From positions 24,662,178-24,726,177 of the forward strand of contig NC_063158.1 in the NCBI RefSeq assembly GCF_020921035.1: a stretch of DNA of 64,000 nt, written 5' to 3'. A program made the position numbers and the translations under genes. This DNA comes from Rhodamnia argentea. Its lineage: Eukaryota > Streptophyta > Magnoliopsida > Myrtales > Myrtaceae. The notes below the pieces were generated by a model. It searched no databases. It saw only the letters and a program-made list of their open reading frames with translations, and was not told the DNA's origin. This document shows positions 1 to 10,889 of this stretch, one piece after another (within the stretch, counting starts at the first letter, position 1; each line of letters starts with the position of its first letter).

Positions 1-911
1 TATTAATTATTTCATACTACATCAATTCTCTAATACGAGACTTCTCTAACACAATCCACACGTGCATCCTAACGGTTTCGTTGTGTCCAAATAATTTCTA
101 TGCTGATAAATTCATGAAAACGCCGGTAAACATCGCATTTTGTGAGTGACAAGAATTTGACGGTAGCTTGCTTGGCCATGTCACATGTTGGAAAAGTACC
201 CGTATTATTTGATTCTATCCAATTACCAACAATTCCAGATATTATCAACATTTATTTTTGGCTCGTATCATCCAATTAAAATGATTAATTTTTCTTTGAA
301 ACTACCAACTTTTATTTGAGTTTTCCAATTTAGCAACTATGCGATGATCTACCGACATCTTATTGGCTCTATTATACCGACATGTTAATTAAACTTACCA
401 ATTTAGTGTTGGTATCCTATATTTGAAGATGATATGCTCGAATTCACCAAGAATGATACTTGCAAAAACACTCAACTGGGTAAGGGACGCGGCGGAAGGG
501 AAGAAAAGAGAGGAAAAGACTGCAATAAACAAATAAAAAGGAAGTACGAGAGACAGCATAAAGGAAGGGCGGATTAAATAAATTTTCTTTGCCAAGGATG
601 GTAGTTGCAAAAGCACTCAGCTGGGTAAAGGACACGGCAGAGTGGAGGGAAAAAGAGGAAAGGTTTATAATAAAAAAGTAAAAAGGAAGTTGAAGACGCA
701 GCATAAAGAAAGGGTATTTAATTTAACAAGAAAAGAATACTTCCTGTCAATTCGCTTTCACTTTAGTTCCTGTTGTCTTTAAAAACTTGTAATGATGTTA
801 ATTTCATAAATTTTGACCACCTCTTTTTGTATTAGAAACGTTCTGGCTCAATAATGCAATTGCTCATGAAAAAAAAAGGGGGGAAGAATAGTATATGTGC
901 CAAAAATTATG
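1..911. other. Intergenic, no gene; local tandem duplication
   Basis: No convincing coding region or RNA gene is visible. The stretch at about 447-720 consists of two diverged copies of a roughly 145-bp unit (each with a 'ttgcaaaa-cactca-ctgggtaa' core followed by a purine-rich run and 'cagcataaa'). The short open frames here come from that purine-rich repeat and show no family similarity I can recognise. Confidence 0.5.
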
Positions 912-2512
912 TACGGCACTCACTTTAGTGCCAAAAATTTCATCCAAATCACTTAAGTGCCATTTTTTTGAAAATAATTGTTTGAGTGCCAACTCTAATG
1001 TGCATTACCAGAAATTCGACGTGTTATTTTTTTAGTAATATTTAAAATTGATGTGGTTCACAGTAGATCTAGTCATCAATAAAAAAAAAAAAGGCTAAAA
1101 CTAAAAAAGCTCAAACTTAATTAATTTAAAAACTAAAAAAAGCTTCAAATTCAAAAAAGGTTTAAAAAAATTGTAAAATTTACAAAAAATAAAATTTAAA
1201 TAGTTTAAAAATAAAAAGTTAGATTCAACAAAGGAGAAAAGTTGAAAAAAGATAAATTTTAATATTAATTTTAATTATTTAAAAATAAAAAAGCTATAAA
1301 TTCAAAAAAAGGGCTACAAATTGAAAATAAATTAAAAAAACTTAATTATATGAAAAAATTTGAAAATAATATATATAAAATAAAAATAAAAAATTTCAAA
1401 AATTATAAAAATTGAAAATATATATACACAAAATAAAGGATTCAAAATTTTATTTAAAAATTGAAAAAAAAAAAAAGCATAACCATTAAGCCAAAAAAGC
1501 TATAAAAAAAAAAAAAAACCAACTTGGGATGGATGATGAGATGGCGAGAGCTGTGCATCTGGTTGCCTGGTTCTGCATCTTTTTTTTTAGCTTTTATTGT
1601 TAAATTTTTAAGATAAGTTTTCAAGTTTTTAAATAAAAATTTTATTTTACAAATATATTTTTATAAGTTTTGCATAATTTTAGAGAGTCTCTTTTTACTT
1701 TTTTTCTTAAATTTATGTTAACTTTTCCATTTATTTTTTTTTTTTTGGTAAGGAACTTTTCCATTTATTTTATAATTCTTAATTTAAATTTTTTTAGTAA
1801 ATTTTGCTTTTTTTACATATAATCTTATCTTTTTCAATTTTTTAATTCTGTTCATGTTTTTTTTTAAAAATTTGTTAAATGTTTAAGCTAGTTTTTCAAT
1901 TTATTTTTTTAAAAAATTAATTTTATTTTATTTTCAATTATTTTAAATTTAGGCAGATTTTTTTTTATTATCTTTTTTAAGCTAATTTTTCAGCTTATTT
2001 TAAATAAAATTGTACTTTATAATTTTTATATATTTTATATTTTTATTTATATTTTAAGCTATTTTTTCCATTTATTTTTTTAAAAAATTATTTTATTTTA
2101 TTTTTAATTATTTTTAATTTAGGCTGGTTGTTTTTATCTTTTCAAGCTAATTTTCAGCTTATTTTAAATGAAATTGTACTTTAGATTTTTTTAATATTTT
2201 TAGATATATTTTTTAATTTTTTTAAGTTTAGCAATTTTTTGGGTTTTCTTGTGAAATTGTTAAGCTATTTTTAATTTATTTTTAGATAAAATTTGTTGAT
2301 TTTTAATTTTTTGAAATTTAGAATTCTATGTGGACTTAATTTTTAAAAAAAATAATACTGGTTATTATTAAAATTTTAATTCAAAACTCCACATGTTAAT
2401 ATTGGTCAAATTTTTTCAGCGAAGACACTAAATTGGTCGTTTTGTCTCCAATTTGGCACTTAAATGATCCACCAATAAATTTTGGTACCAAAGTGAGTCC
2501 GATGACATTAAA
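912..2512. mobile_element. Foldback-like DNA element with long degenerate inverted repeats
   Basis: The two ends are inverted copies of one another over about 50 bp: both read from a 'GGCACTCACTTT'-like start, through 'GTGCCAAAA', to 'CACTTAAGTGCCA' (right-hand version on the minus strand, with substitutions). Inside, the left arm (about 1080-1515) is strongly A-rich and the right arm (about 1575-2340) strongly T-rich, with matching words such as 'aaaaagct' and 'agcttattttaaat', so the whole element could fold back. A short GC-richer centre lies at 1518-1572. No transposase frame is present. A Mutator-like or foldback class is likely, but I could not define a target duplication. Confidence 0.55.
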
Positions 2513-4045
2513 ATGTCAAACACTTAATCTTAGTGTTTGTGATTTTATTTATCTCGACAAACCTATTATGACATTAATTGAAGAGAAGTATACAATCAAG
2601 ATTAAGTGATTAAGGTTATTAAATGATTGAAATGGTGCGAATATTTTGATGCCGGTATGAGTTTTTCATCTAGTTGAGTTAGTCTTGTAATTTCACCTGT
2701 TGGTTTCAATTCTTTGGGTAGACGTAGGAATGCCGGAGGTAATGATTCCACTACGTTTTGTAGCTTTATTTGTGAGGGATTCGTCGGGCCATCTAATAGG
2801 TCCGTTGCCTTATATGCATTTTGATGATGACAACAACAATGATAATGGAATGGAGTAGCAATGTGGTTCGTAGTTGGCAGACAACTAGTATGTACAGGCA
2901 GCCTTTTGACGGTGACGTTGCGGCAAACACCTTTTGATTAGAGCCGTGGTGTGCATATAACCGGATGTGGATGCTAGCGAGGGAGGATGTCGTAGTGGTG
3001 GCGGTGATTATCTTTTGTCGTTTGTCCCAGTTAACTTTTGAAAACGCTAATGTACCTACAACTAGTTATAAATATATCTAAATATGTGAAATCAGGTGTC
3101 TTTGATGTGTGTCAATTGATGTTACTGCGTGCGTAGTGAAACCTATAATGGCTGTACCCATATAACACTCATGCTTGTCCTTGATTGTTCTATTATGTCT
3201 TAGGGGTGATTTTCCATTACGTTTCTCGCATGCGCCCCATGTTATATGTTTAATATCATATTAAAGCAAAGCTCGTTAGAAAGTGGCGTACCTAGAGATT
3301 CCGGCCAAAACTGGTGGAATCTCACCAGCGACCTCAAACGATGGACAAAACACATCAAATTTTCTCCGATTTCCACCTTAATGTAATCTTCAACCTTCAA
3401 GATGCAACATACGTGAGTCTTGGACCAAAACAGAACTAAACCTAGCTCGACTGAACCTCCTCCATCACGATTCAGCAAGAACTTGAATCTAACCTTTTCT
3501 ACGTTCTAACTTCAAAAAAATTGATCCAATAGCATCTAGAGGAGTGTAGGAAATTTACCTGAGGTCTGAGGGAGCTCGGTTTCGCTCGGATGTCACTCAC
3601 GGACTCGCGAAGTTTTCACGAGTCCTCGGAGGTCAACCGTGAGGTTTTTTGTGAAACTAATGCAAAACAAGGTATAAGATATGCTGAGGGATTGATCTAG
3701 ACATGATTCAAAGGGATTGATCTAGACATGATTCAAGCTACTAAACTGAAGTAACAACGCAACTTCAAGGATCCGCCATGGATACCTGCTCAAGAACTTG
3801 AAAATAGCACGTACCTATTTAGTGGATGAAAGCTTAAAAGGCAGAGTTCCTCGGGTTCTTTGGACCACCAAGAAGCTCAGAGAATAAACGCGAGGTCTTG
3901 CTTTGCTCCCGATCGTGATGACGAAAGGTTCGAAGCTTTTTGGAGCTCGACATCAATGGCGCCCACAGAGCTCAACAAACCCCTATCCCTCTCTCTATTT
4001 TCTCTCACTAGCCTGTTGGGAGTAGTTTTCTGTTGAAAATTTATA
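2513..4045. other. Intergenic, unclassified repeat-like sequence
   Basis: No gene is supported. The part at 3240-4020 has the texture of an old LTR or untranslated transposon sequence (higher GC, no long frame) but no ends could be found. A 25-bp word near 2845 (ggaatggagtagcaatg) resembles 4050-4075 at the edge of the next repeat, which suggests related debris. Confidence 0.3.
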
Positions 4046-4528
4046 ATGAAATGGAGTAACAATGTAGTCGGACTTTGAGGCGCCTAATCACTCTCTTTTA
4101 GGATCAATTTGTCCCACAAAGTTGCTATAGGTTTCTGGCAAATTTTTTTAGAATACAATAAAGTCACGGTGAGAATCTTGGATAACAATTCTAATAAATC
4201 TCCTAAAACTCTCTGCCAAACAATAAAAATTTGCTATCTCTCTTTTAAAAGAAAACAAAAGAATAAAAAGTTAACATTTGAAATTGAACGGAATTGTCAT
4301 TTATATAATACTAATAGAATACACCTTTTGATTCGTAAGTGACAACCGCCGTGCGTAAAAATCGCGCACCCACACGCGGGTATAATGGGGTCTAGCCCAC
4401 TTGGTCATTTCTTTATTCAAAGATTATAGTGGCCTTCTAACTAATAAAAAGACTTGCACTCTTCTTTCTATCCTATATGAGATTGAAAATGCATCTGTTT
4501 TGTCTGTTTTGCAAACAAACTTCAATAA
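4046..4528 (-). mobile_element. LTR-like repeat, family C copy 1 (fossil)
   Basis: Read on the minus strand this begins near 'TTGAAGTTTGTTTGC', contains a TATA-like 'TATTATATAAATGAC' at about 4290-4310 and continues with 'TTCTCACCGTGACTTT'. The same order of words occurs on the plus strand at 7810-9190 and again on the minus strand at 62170-62665, so it is a dispersed repeat. A promoter-like TATA in the middle and no coding frame fit a stand-alone long terminal repeat. Family unassigned; old. Confidence 0.5.
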
Positions 4529-4559
4529 TTTCGAATCGAATGGGATCCTCCTCCTGCGA

Positions 4560-5632
4560 GAACGGGCTCAATCGGTACCTTAACCAATTTGAGTTGGATT
4601 CCCCCGTGCGGATGCGGTTTCGCTAGACTACTTCCGCACGTGACAGCACGGGCCAAATGGCTCATCAGGATTGAAATTGTTTGGGCACGCCAGCATCCTC
4701 AATTGGTATCCCAGATGTGCCAAATTGAGCTCCAATTTGGAGCTTCTTGCTCTGTCTTGTACCTATGCGCCAAAGAGAAGGAGGAAGAACCAATTTGGTT
4801 CTTGATATCTGGGTCGACCCGAGTTGACTAGGTCGGATCCAATTGACCATGTTGACTTGGTTCAACAAAATTACCTAACTGGACCTTAAATCGATCAAAT
4901 TTTACAAAATTGATGCCAAAATTGAACTTAAGGATGTGCAAATCATCTAGGAGAGGTGACATTTGGGCAATTTGGTTTAATTTTCAACGAAAACCCAAAT
5001 GTTTAGAGTAAAAAATTGGTAGAAATTGACAAATTAGGCTCTCAATGGCCAAATTATGCCAATTTAACCTTGCCAATGTGTTTGAAAGGGTCAAATTCCC
5101 TTGGGTAGCGCCTTGCTTTTGTATGAAAATGACTAATTGACCAAAAATGGGGGATTAAATTGCATTACAATTAAGTCCAATTTTCGAATGTGCTCAATTC
5201 ATGAAATTGGTTAGACTAATATGCAATCATTATATTTGGATCAAATGTCACAGCTAACTCAAAGAGAAAAGAAGTTTAGAAATGATTCAATTTTGAATTT
5301 TTGTTTCGTCGCAGGAGGGGATGCAAGAATTTGAAATTGCACGGATCCAAATGGAATTTTTGAAATCTAAGGTAACCAAAATGCAATTAGAATTAAAAGA
5401 AGACTATTGACCATTTTTCTGCATTTTTATGGTCATATATGCTATTTTTTTTTAAAACGAATTGGCTCTTTTCTAATATAAGGAAATTGAAAAATATTTT
5501 TTGTTCAAAATTGGGTCCTTATGCTTGGCCAAAGCGTTCAAGGTTGATTTTTTTTTTTCAATTTTATGAATTTATATGGGTTTTTCGATCATTTTCTTAA
5601 AAAATAAAGTGACCAAAAGTCAAGTGTCGACA
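4560..5632 (+). mobile_element. Probable LTR remnant, Ty3-type texture (fossil)
   Basis: There is no coding frame. The sequence shows repeated 'caaattgag/ccaatttgg' words typical of plant LTR untranslated DNA and ends at about 5620 with 'AAAAGTCAAGTGTCGACA', which resembles the CA-terminated 3' end of plant Ty3-type LTRs. The 5' boundary and partner LTR are not visible. It is old and incomplete. Confidence 0.3.
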
Positions 5633-5639
5633 GTGCCTA

Positions 5640-7344
5640 TTGAAAATCTTAATAAAAACTTCAAAATAGGTTTGTCGAGTTTGGCTTGAACCTTCCTTGG
5701 GAGTTGAAACAGTAGTGGTCCCGGCAGTAGATCCCTCAGAGGTAGTGAGTCTGTTGGTCAGCTCTGTTTAGTAACTTAAGGAGAGTGAAAACAAACTTAT
5801 TAGGATTAATTTATTAAGAAGATTAATATCTTCCTCTAGTTCTGCATTACATATGTCTTATGATCAGGGCCTTATACATAGAGAAGAAATAAGCGGAGAA
5901 GATTTCAATGAATCTACAAAAAAAAAACCGGAATATTCCTAAAGTCCAACTTAATCAAATCTATCAACAATCAAAATATAATTTTTTTTCGAAAATCAAA
6001 TTATGTCATCACAACTGAAGAAAGATATGTTCCTCTTTCTAAGCCTTATATGAATCTCTTAAAAAACGTAAGCAAAAATTTAATTACATTGACATAGGTT
6101 TAGTTCAAATATGTATCAAACCCCTGAGTAAAGAAGGACTAAACACATCGAACCTCTTAGTTTTAAGAGATGCAAGGCTTTTAAATTTTGAAGAATCAAT
6201 ATTAGGAACTGTAGGAACAAGTTTATGCAATGGTCCGATCCATTTTGACTGTTGATCCAAGTTTTTCTGTACCGCTAAAAGATAAGAACATCTTTAAATC
6301 CCTAACTCTCCATATTAAAACACATAATTATAAAATTCATTGTAAAGCTATGCTTTCTGCATTTGGAAGCAAAGCCTTTAAACGTAGTTCAAAATGAGAA
6401 ACTCATCTCCTTGTTTCAGAGCTAATACAATCATTAATAGATCAATCAACTGCAATGAAATAACTCTACCAGAACATTGGGAATTAGAAGACCAAGTTCC
6501 TCAACAAGTCATTAGAAACAATGATCCGACCCATATCATACAACATCCGGAAGGGAGAGTGATTATTCAGTTTCCTAGAAGATCATTTGACTTAAAATCT
6601 ATCTCCTCATTTCATCCTCTTTAAGAAGGTCAGTCGATTTTCACCCAGATCTTCCTCCCATAACCACTCTCCCTGCTAAAAGCCAGTGTAGTACAAGCAA
6701 TCCAGAAACAATTATAGATCAAAATAATTATCCTTCTGCTTCTAATATCAGTTGTCTTGATAATAGATCTGGTATTTTCAGGCTTGTTTATCAACAAGAA
6801 CAGCCTGAATCAATCCTAGAAAATTTAGACTCCCCTCTTCATTCTCCTACTTACTCACAAATGATTGATCCAGAAGTACTCACTCTTCAAAAAGAATTTG
6901 AGCTCAATAGGAATTTCTTAAATGAAGAATTTAATTATGAAGAAAACAAAGAAGTTAGGCAATGTTTTTTTAGAACATTTCATAGTCAAGCCACAAGAAT
7001 CAATGAAAAATGAATATGTTCGGAAAAATGAAACTCACATATTTTTCTTTGATTGGTTTGGAGAATGCTTTCTCCAATCAAAAGAAATCTATGCTTTAGA
7101 TCACACATATAAATGGAAATTAGATCATGGCCAAACTGTAGAATCCAACCATCCTCCTCTTAGAAAAATTAAGTTCCTACATAAGGATAGTGAAATCACG
7201 ACCACTCCTTTCAGAATACCAATAGAAACTGATGGACTTCACACTCTACAAGTAATACAACAAAATAATTATACAAATCAAAATCTACATACTATTGGAA
7301 ATCTATTGAATAGAATAGAATCATCTGCTCAATCTTCTTTTTAA
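5640..7344 (+). mobile_element. Endogenous pararetrovirus-like fossil with movement-protein region
   Basis: Conceptual translation around 6140-6640 resembles the plant viral movement-protein family found in Caulimoviridae and in related endogenous copies: words such as 'LRDARLLNFEESILGTVGT', 'CNGPIHFDC' and 'ITLPEHWELEDQVP' occur in the family order. Further downstream an open stretch at 6922-7344 (with 'IFFFDWFGECF') probably belongs to the following region of the same polyprotein. Reverse transcriptase and coat regions were not recognised. The copy is clearly broken, with several interruptions, and is flanked on both sides by oppositely oriented LTR-like repeats. It looks old. Assignment to a genus is not possible from what is left. 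Confidence 0.5.
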
Positions 7345-7809
7345 GTAAAATCAGAAAAATTTAAATCGCCAATTTTTAAAACATTTGAGTTTCTTGAAAC
7401 TCTCACTCATTAATTTTCTAAAGCTATAGAAAATAGTTTGGCTTTTTTCATGATGTACCAGTTTGGAATTTTTTGTGGTATTAACCCTTAAAAAAATGAC
7501 ACGTATGATTGATGAAATACGGATATGGTTGGCGTAATACACACGAAGCATGAACATTTAAATCCGGCCAAAACTTGACGAACTATATTATAAATCTTAT
7601 CTTATGGCCTCCCATTATCATAAAAATTGTGATGGTTTAGAGTTCTTGTTTATATCGAATTCCTTCTTACATGAGAATTTCTTTTCGTCTATGTTTTGAA
7701 TCTATATTTTTGTACTTTTGCCGTTTGCCCTACGAAGAGAGAGATTTGACCATTGTTTCTATACTATACTCGGATTGGTCGAAGAACTTACTTAGGGTGA
7801 TGATGAAAC
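7345..7809. other. Intergenic, no gene seen
   Basis: AT-rich sequence between the pararetrovirus-like fossil and the following LTR-like repeat. The open frames are short and unlike any family I know. Confidence 0.4.
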
Positions 7810-9190
7810 TGTTGAAGTTTGTTTGTAAAACAAACAAAAAAAAAGCTGCCTTTTCAATCCCACACAGGATAGAAAAAAGAGTGCAAGTCCTTTTTTTAGT
7901 TAGAAGGCCACTATAGTCTTTTAGAATAAAGAAATGGGCAAGTGGGCTAGACCTCACTATATCCGCTTACGGGTGCACGTGTGATTGCTTAGCTCGCTTA
8001 CACGCTGGGGAGGGAAATAAACCTTAATTATTTTTTATTTCGAAATCAATTATTTTATAATTATTAGGGGTGAGCATGGTTCCGGGGTAGAACCGAGAAC
8101 CCGGAACCGGAACCCGTAGGATCCGGTCCGGTTCCAGGTTCCAATGTATGCAGGGTAGGTTCTAGGTTCCAAAAATTAAGGAACCTATTCCAACGGGTAG
8201 GTTCCAGGTTCCACTACATAGAACCTAGAACCTGGAACCTGGACCCTAGATTCTGAAATAAATTTTTATATTTTTTTTTGTATATATTTTTGCACGATCA
8301 TACAATGTTTTATGGCATCCGATGATGAATGTATGATTTGGAGCCAAAATTTTTTTTAGGTTTCGTGTTCCAATGGATTGGTTTTAGGTTTTAAATGTAC
8401 CATGTACAAAGTCTAAAATCACTCACCTCTACTTTCTCTCGGATGTTATAGCGTTCGCTCTCATTTTGCTTAATTAAAAATGAAAAAAATAAAAGAAAAT
8501 AAAAGAAATTGATAGGTTCTCGGGTACCCTGGAACCGACCCTAGAACCCGTGACAGGATAGGTTCCAGGTTCCAAGGTATGACGGGTAGGTTCCAGGTTC
8601 CGAAAAATAATGAACCTGTTCCGACGGATAGGTTCCAGGTTCCAAGTGGAACCCGTAAGGAACCTGGAACCGCTCACCCCTAATAATTATATTCTATACT
8701 TTTTAATTGTGACTATTTGGACATGAATAGTTGCGTCCGAACGGCGGTTGTCACTTACTAATGGTTGTGTTGAATGACTGTTATCATACACGAACGGTCA
8801 TATCCGCATTGTAATTTTTCGGATATGAATTATTGCGACGTTTCGGACATGAATTGATGAGATATTTCGAACATAAATAGGTGCGTTCGTACGTGGGCAA
8901 TTTGGACACCAAGAGGTATGTTCTATTAGTATTATATAAAGAACAATTCTGTTCAATTTCAGAGGTTAACTTTTCATTCTTTCATTTTCCTTCAAAAGAG
9001 AAACATCTATTTTTCATTATTTCGCAGAGAGTTTTAGGAAATTTACTGGAATTGCTAGCCGGTATTCTCACCGTGACTTTGTTGTATCCTTAAGAGAATT
9101 TGTCAGAAACCTATAGCAATTTCATGAGGCAAATTGATCTTGAAATAGAGTGATTACACCCCTCAAAATCTGATTACATTGTTACTTCAT
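7810..9190 (+). mobile_element. LTR-like repeat, family C copy 2, carrying a hAT insertion (fossil)
   Basis: Starts with 'TGTTGAAGTTTGTTTG' and follows the same word order as the minus-strand copy at 4046-4528, including the TATA-like 'TATTATATAAAGAAC' at about 8930 and 'TTCTCACCGTGACTTT' at about 9065. The extra length is explained by the hAT element at 8065-8682. Copies 1 and 2 point in opposite directions, so they are not the two ends of one element. No coding frame; old. Confidence 0.5.
8065..8682. mobile_element. Non-autonomous hAT transposon with perfect 8-bp target duplication
   Basis: The ends are inverted: TAGGGGTGAGC at 8065 and its complement GCTCACCCCTA ending at 8682. Both are followed inward by repeated 'ggttccaggttcc' subterminal motifs. 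The flanks carry the identical 8-mer ATAATTAT at 8057-8064 and 8683-8690, the duplication size typical of the hAT superfamily. The 618-bp interior has no transposase frame. The element sits inside an older LTR-like repeat, so it is the younger insertion. Confidence 0.88.
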
Positions 9191-9938
9191 TTCTTGTCTT
9201 TACCAAGTACCTCTCTCTACTCAGAAACTCATTTAGGAAATAAAGATAAATAAAACTATTTATTGCAATAAATTATTCTCAAGAATAGAATGATTATTAC
9301 TTGTGCCCTTACTCTCTGGCTTTTGGGTCAGCCAACTCAACCGATTCGACCACCAAGCCAACAAATTGAACATTTAACAATCATGGGTCGATCCTCTTGT
9401 GCCTCACCCCATAATTGTTTTTGTCCTAAGTCCGAGCCATAGACAAGGATCTAGTCAAATTGGTGACTCATCCACCAGATTAACTGGTTTCACCGGATTG
9501 GGTTGACACTTCGCCATCAGGGCCATCGATAAAATCAGACACATTGGCCTAGTTCCCAGTCCATATGATTAAACCGACTGGTCCAGTCCATATCTGAAGA
9601 TATTGGATTTAACTTAATATCGAGAAAACTTATATCCAAATTTAGATGAGACAGCGAGCATGAGATCAAGTGTGCTTGAAAAAGAGTGAAGATATAGTCA
9701 TAGAGATGGGTTGAGTCTAAATAAGTTGTGAATCCATTTACCACTCATATCATTTTGAGCTTTACAATTCTAAACCCTTTATGACTCAATTCACTAAATA
9801 TAACTAACCCATGTAATAACCCAGCTAATCAAAGATGAGTTAAGAAATGATTTTATGACTTATTTTGACACTAGGTGACAGCAAGGCTATTTGTGGAGCT
9901 GTTAGAACGATGAACCCATGGAAGTTTTACATAAATAA
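9191..9938. other. Intergenic, no gene seen
   Basis: Repeat-like sequence ('caaccgattcgacc' and similar words at 9340-9600) without a supported frame. It could be part of an old LTR element, but no ends were found. Confidence 0.3.
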
Positions 9939-9997
9939 GTTCTATTTGTTTTGCGAAAAATGAATGATTTAAAAAATATTTTTCTAAAATGATCGCA
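9939..9997 (+). mobile_element. Tourist-like MITE, left half of a split copy
   Basis: Begins GTTCTATTTGTTTTGCG directly after TAA (9936-9938) and matches the first 60 bp of the intact copy at 36094-36336. It stops abruptly at 9997. The missing right half is found at 14335-14515 and ends next to TAA (14516-14518). The two halves add up to about 240 bp, the length of the intact copies, so one MITE was interrupted by the DNA in between. Confidence 0.75.
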
Positions 9998-10431
9998 TGT
10001 TGTCGCGACCTAGAATTAATTTGGCTGTTGGATTACTAAGTTAAGTAAATTAACTAGCCTAGTTTGACAAATTAGGTTCAATATTTAACAATTAAAATAT
10101 TTTCAATTTGAAGTCGCCACTAATCAATTTATGTTGGTTAATTAGACACTTAAAAAAAGTACCAGGATAAATACTTTATTTTGTACTCGATTACGCTAAT
10201 ATATCTATTGACGCCCTTTCGGTACCATTCTTTCCCGAAAATCATTTGGAAGGCAACATGGGTTAATTTTAGACTAAAGTCTTAATATGCAAAGGTGACC
10301 ATGCAATTGCGCAGACATTATTGAACATTCAATAAATGAAAGCGATAAATAAATTGCAAGTGAGGCATAGAAGTGTACTTACCTTGAGCATCTGCAATGT
10401 TAAATAAAAGGTCACATGATGAATCCTAATG

Positions 10432-10881
10432 TAGAGGTGGCCAAATGGACCCGTGGGCCCAGAACCGGCCCGTTGACCGGGCCCACGGTTCCAACCCAGA
10501 GCCGGAACCGGCCCTCAAGGGCCGGTTCCGGTTTGAAAATTGTTGGAACCGGCGGTTCCGGGCCGGTTCCGGTTTGTAAATTGTTGGAACCGGCGGTCCC
10601 GGGCCGGTTCCGGTTTGTAAATTGTTGGAACCGGCGGTTCCGGGCCGGTTCCAACCGGATTTAAAAAAAAAAAAAAAAGGAAGTAAGTTGGGTGAAAAGA
10701 GCAATTGGGCTTTGGAATCGGCGGTTCCGAACCGGAACCGAAACCGGCCCGGAACCGGCGGTTCCAAACCCGGAACCGGAACCGGCTCTTTAAGGGCCGG
10801 TTCCGGTTCCACCTTTTTTTGGAACCGGAACCGCCGGTTCCTAAACCGGAACCGGCGGTTCCGTCGAACCGGCCACCAATA
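10432..10881. mobile_element. Non-autonomous hAT transposon with 8-bp target duplication
   Basis: Ends TAGAGGTGGCC (left) and GGCCACCAATA (right) are imperfect inverted repeats. The 8-mer TCCTAATG flanks the element at 10424-10431 and 10882-10889. The 450-bp interior is built of GGTTCC/GGAACC motifs in both directions, the repeated subterminal motif expected for hAT transposase binding. The long proline/arginine/glycine-rich frames across it are by-products of that repeat. Confidence 0.85.
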
Positions 10882-10889
10882 TCCTAATG

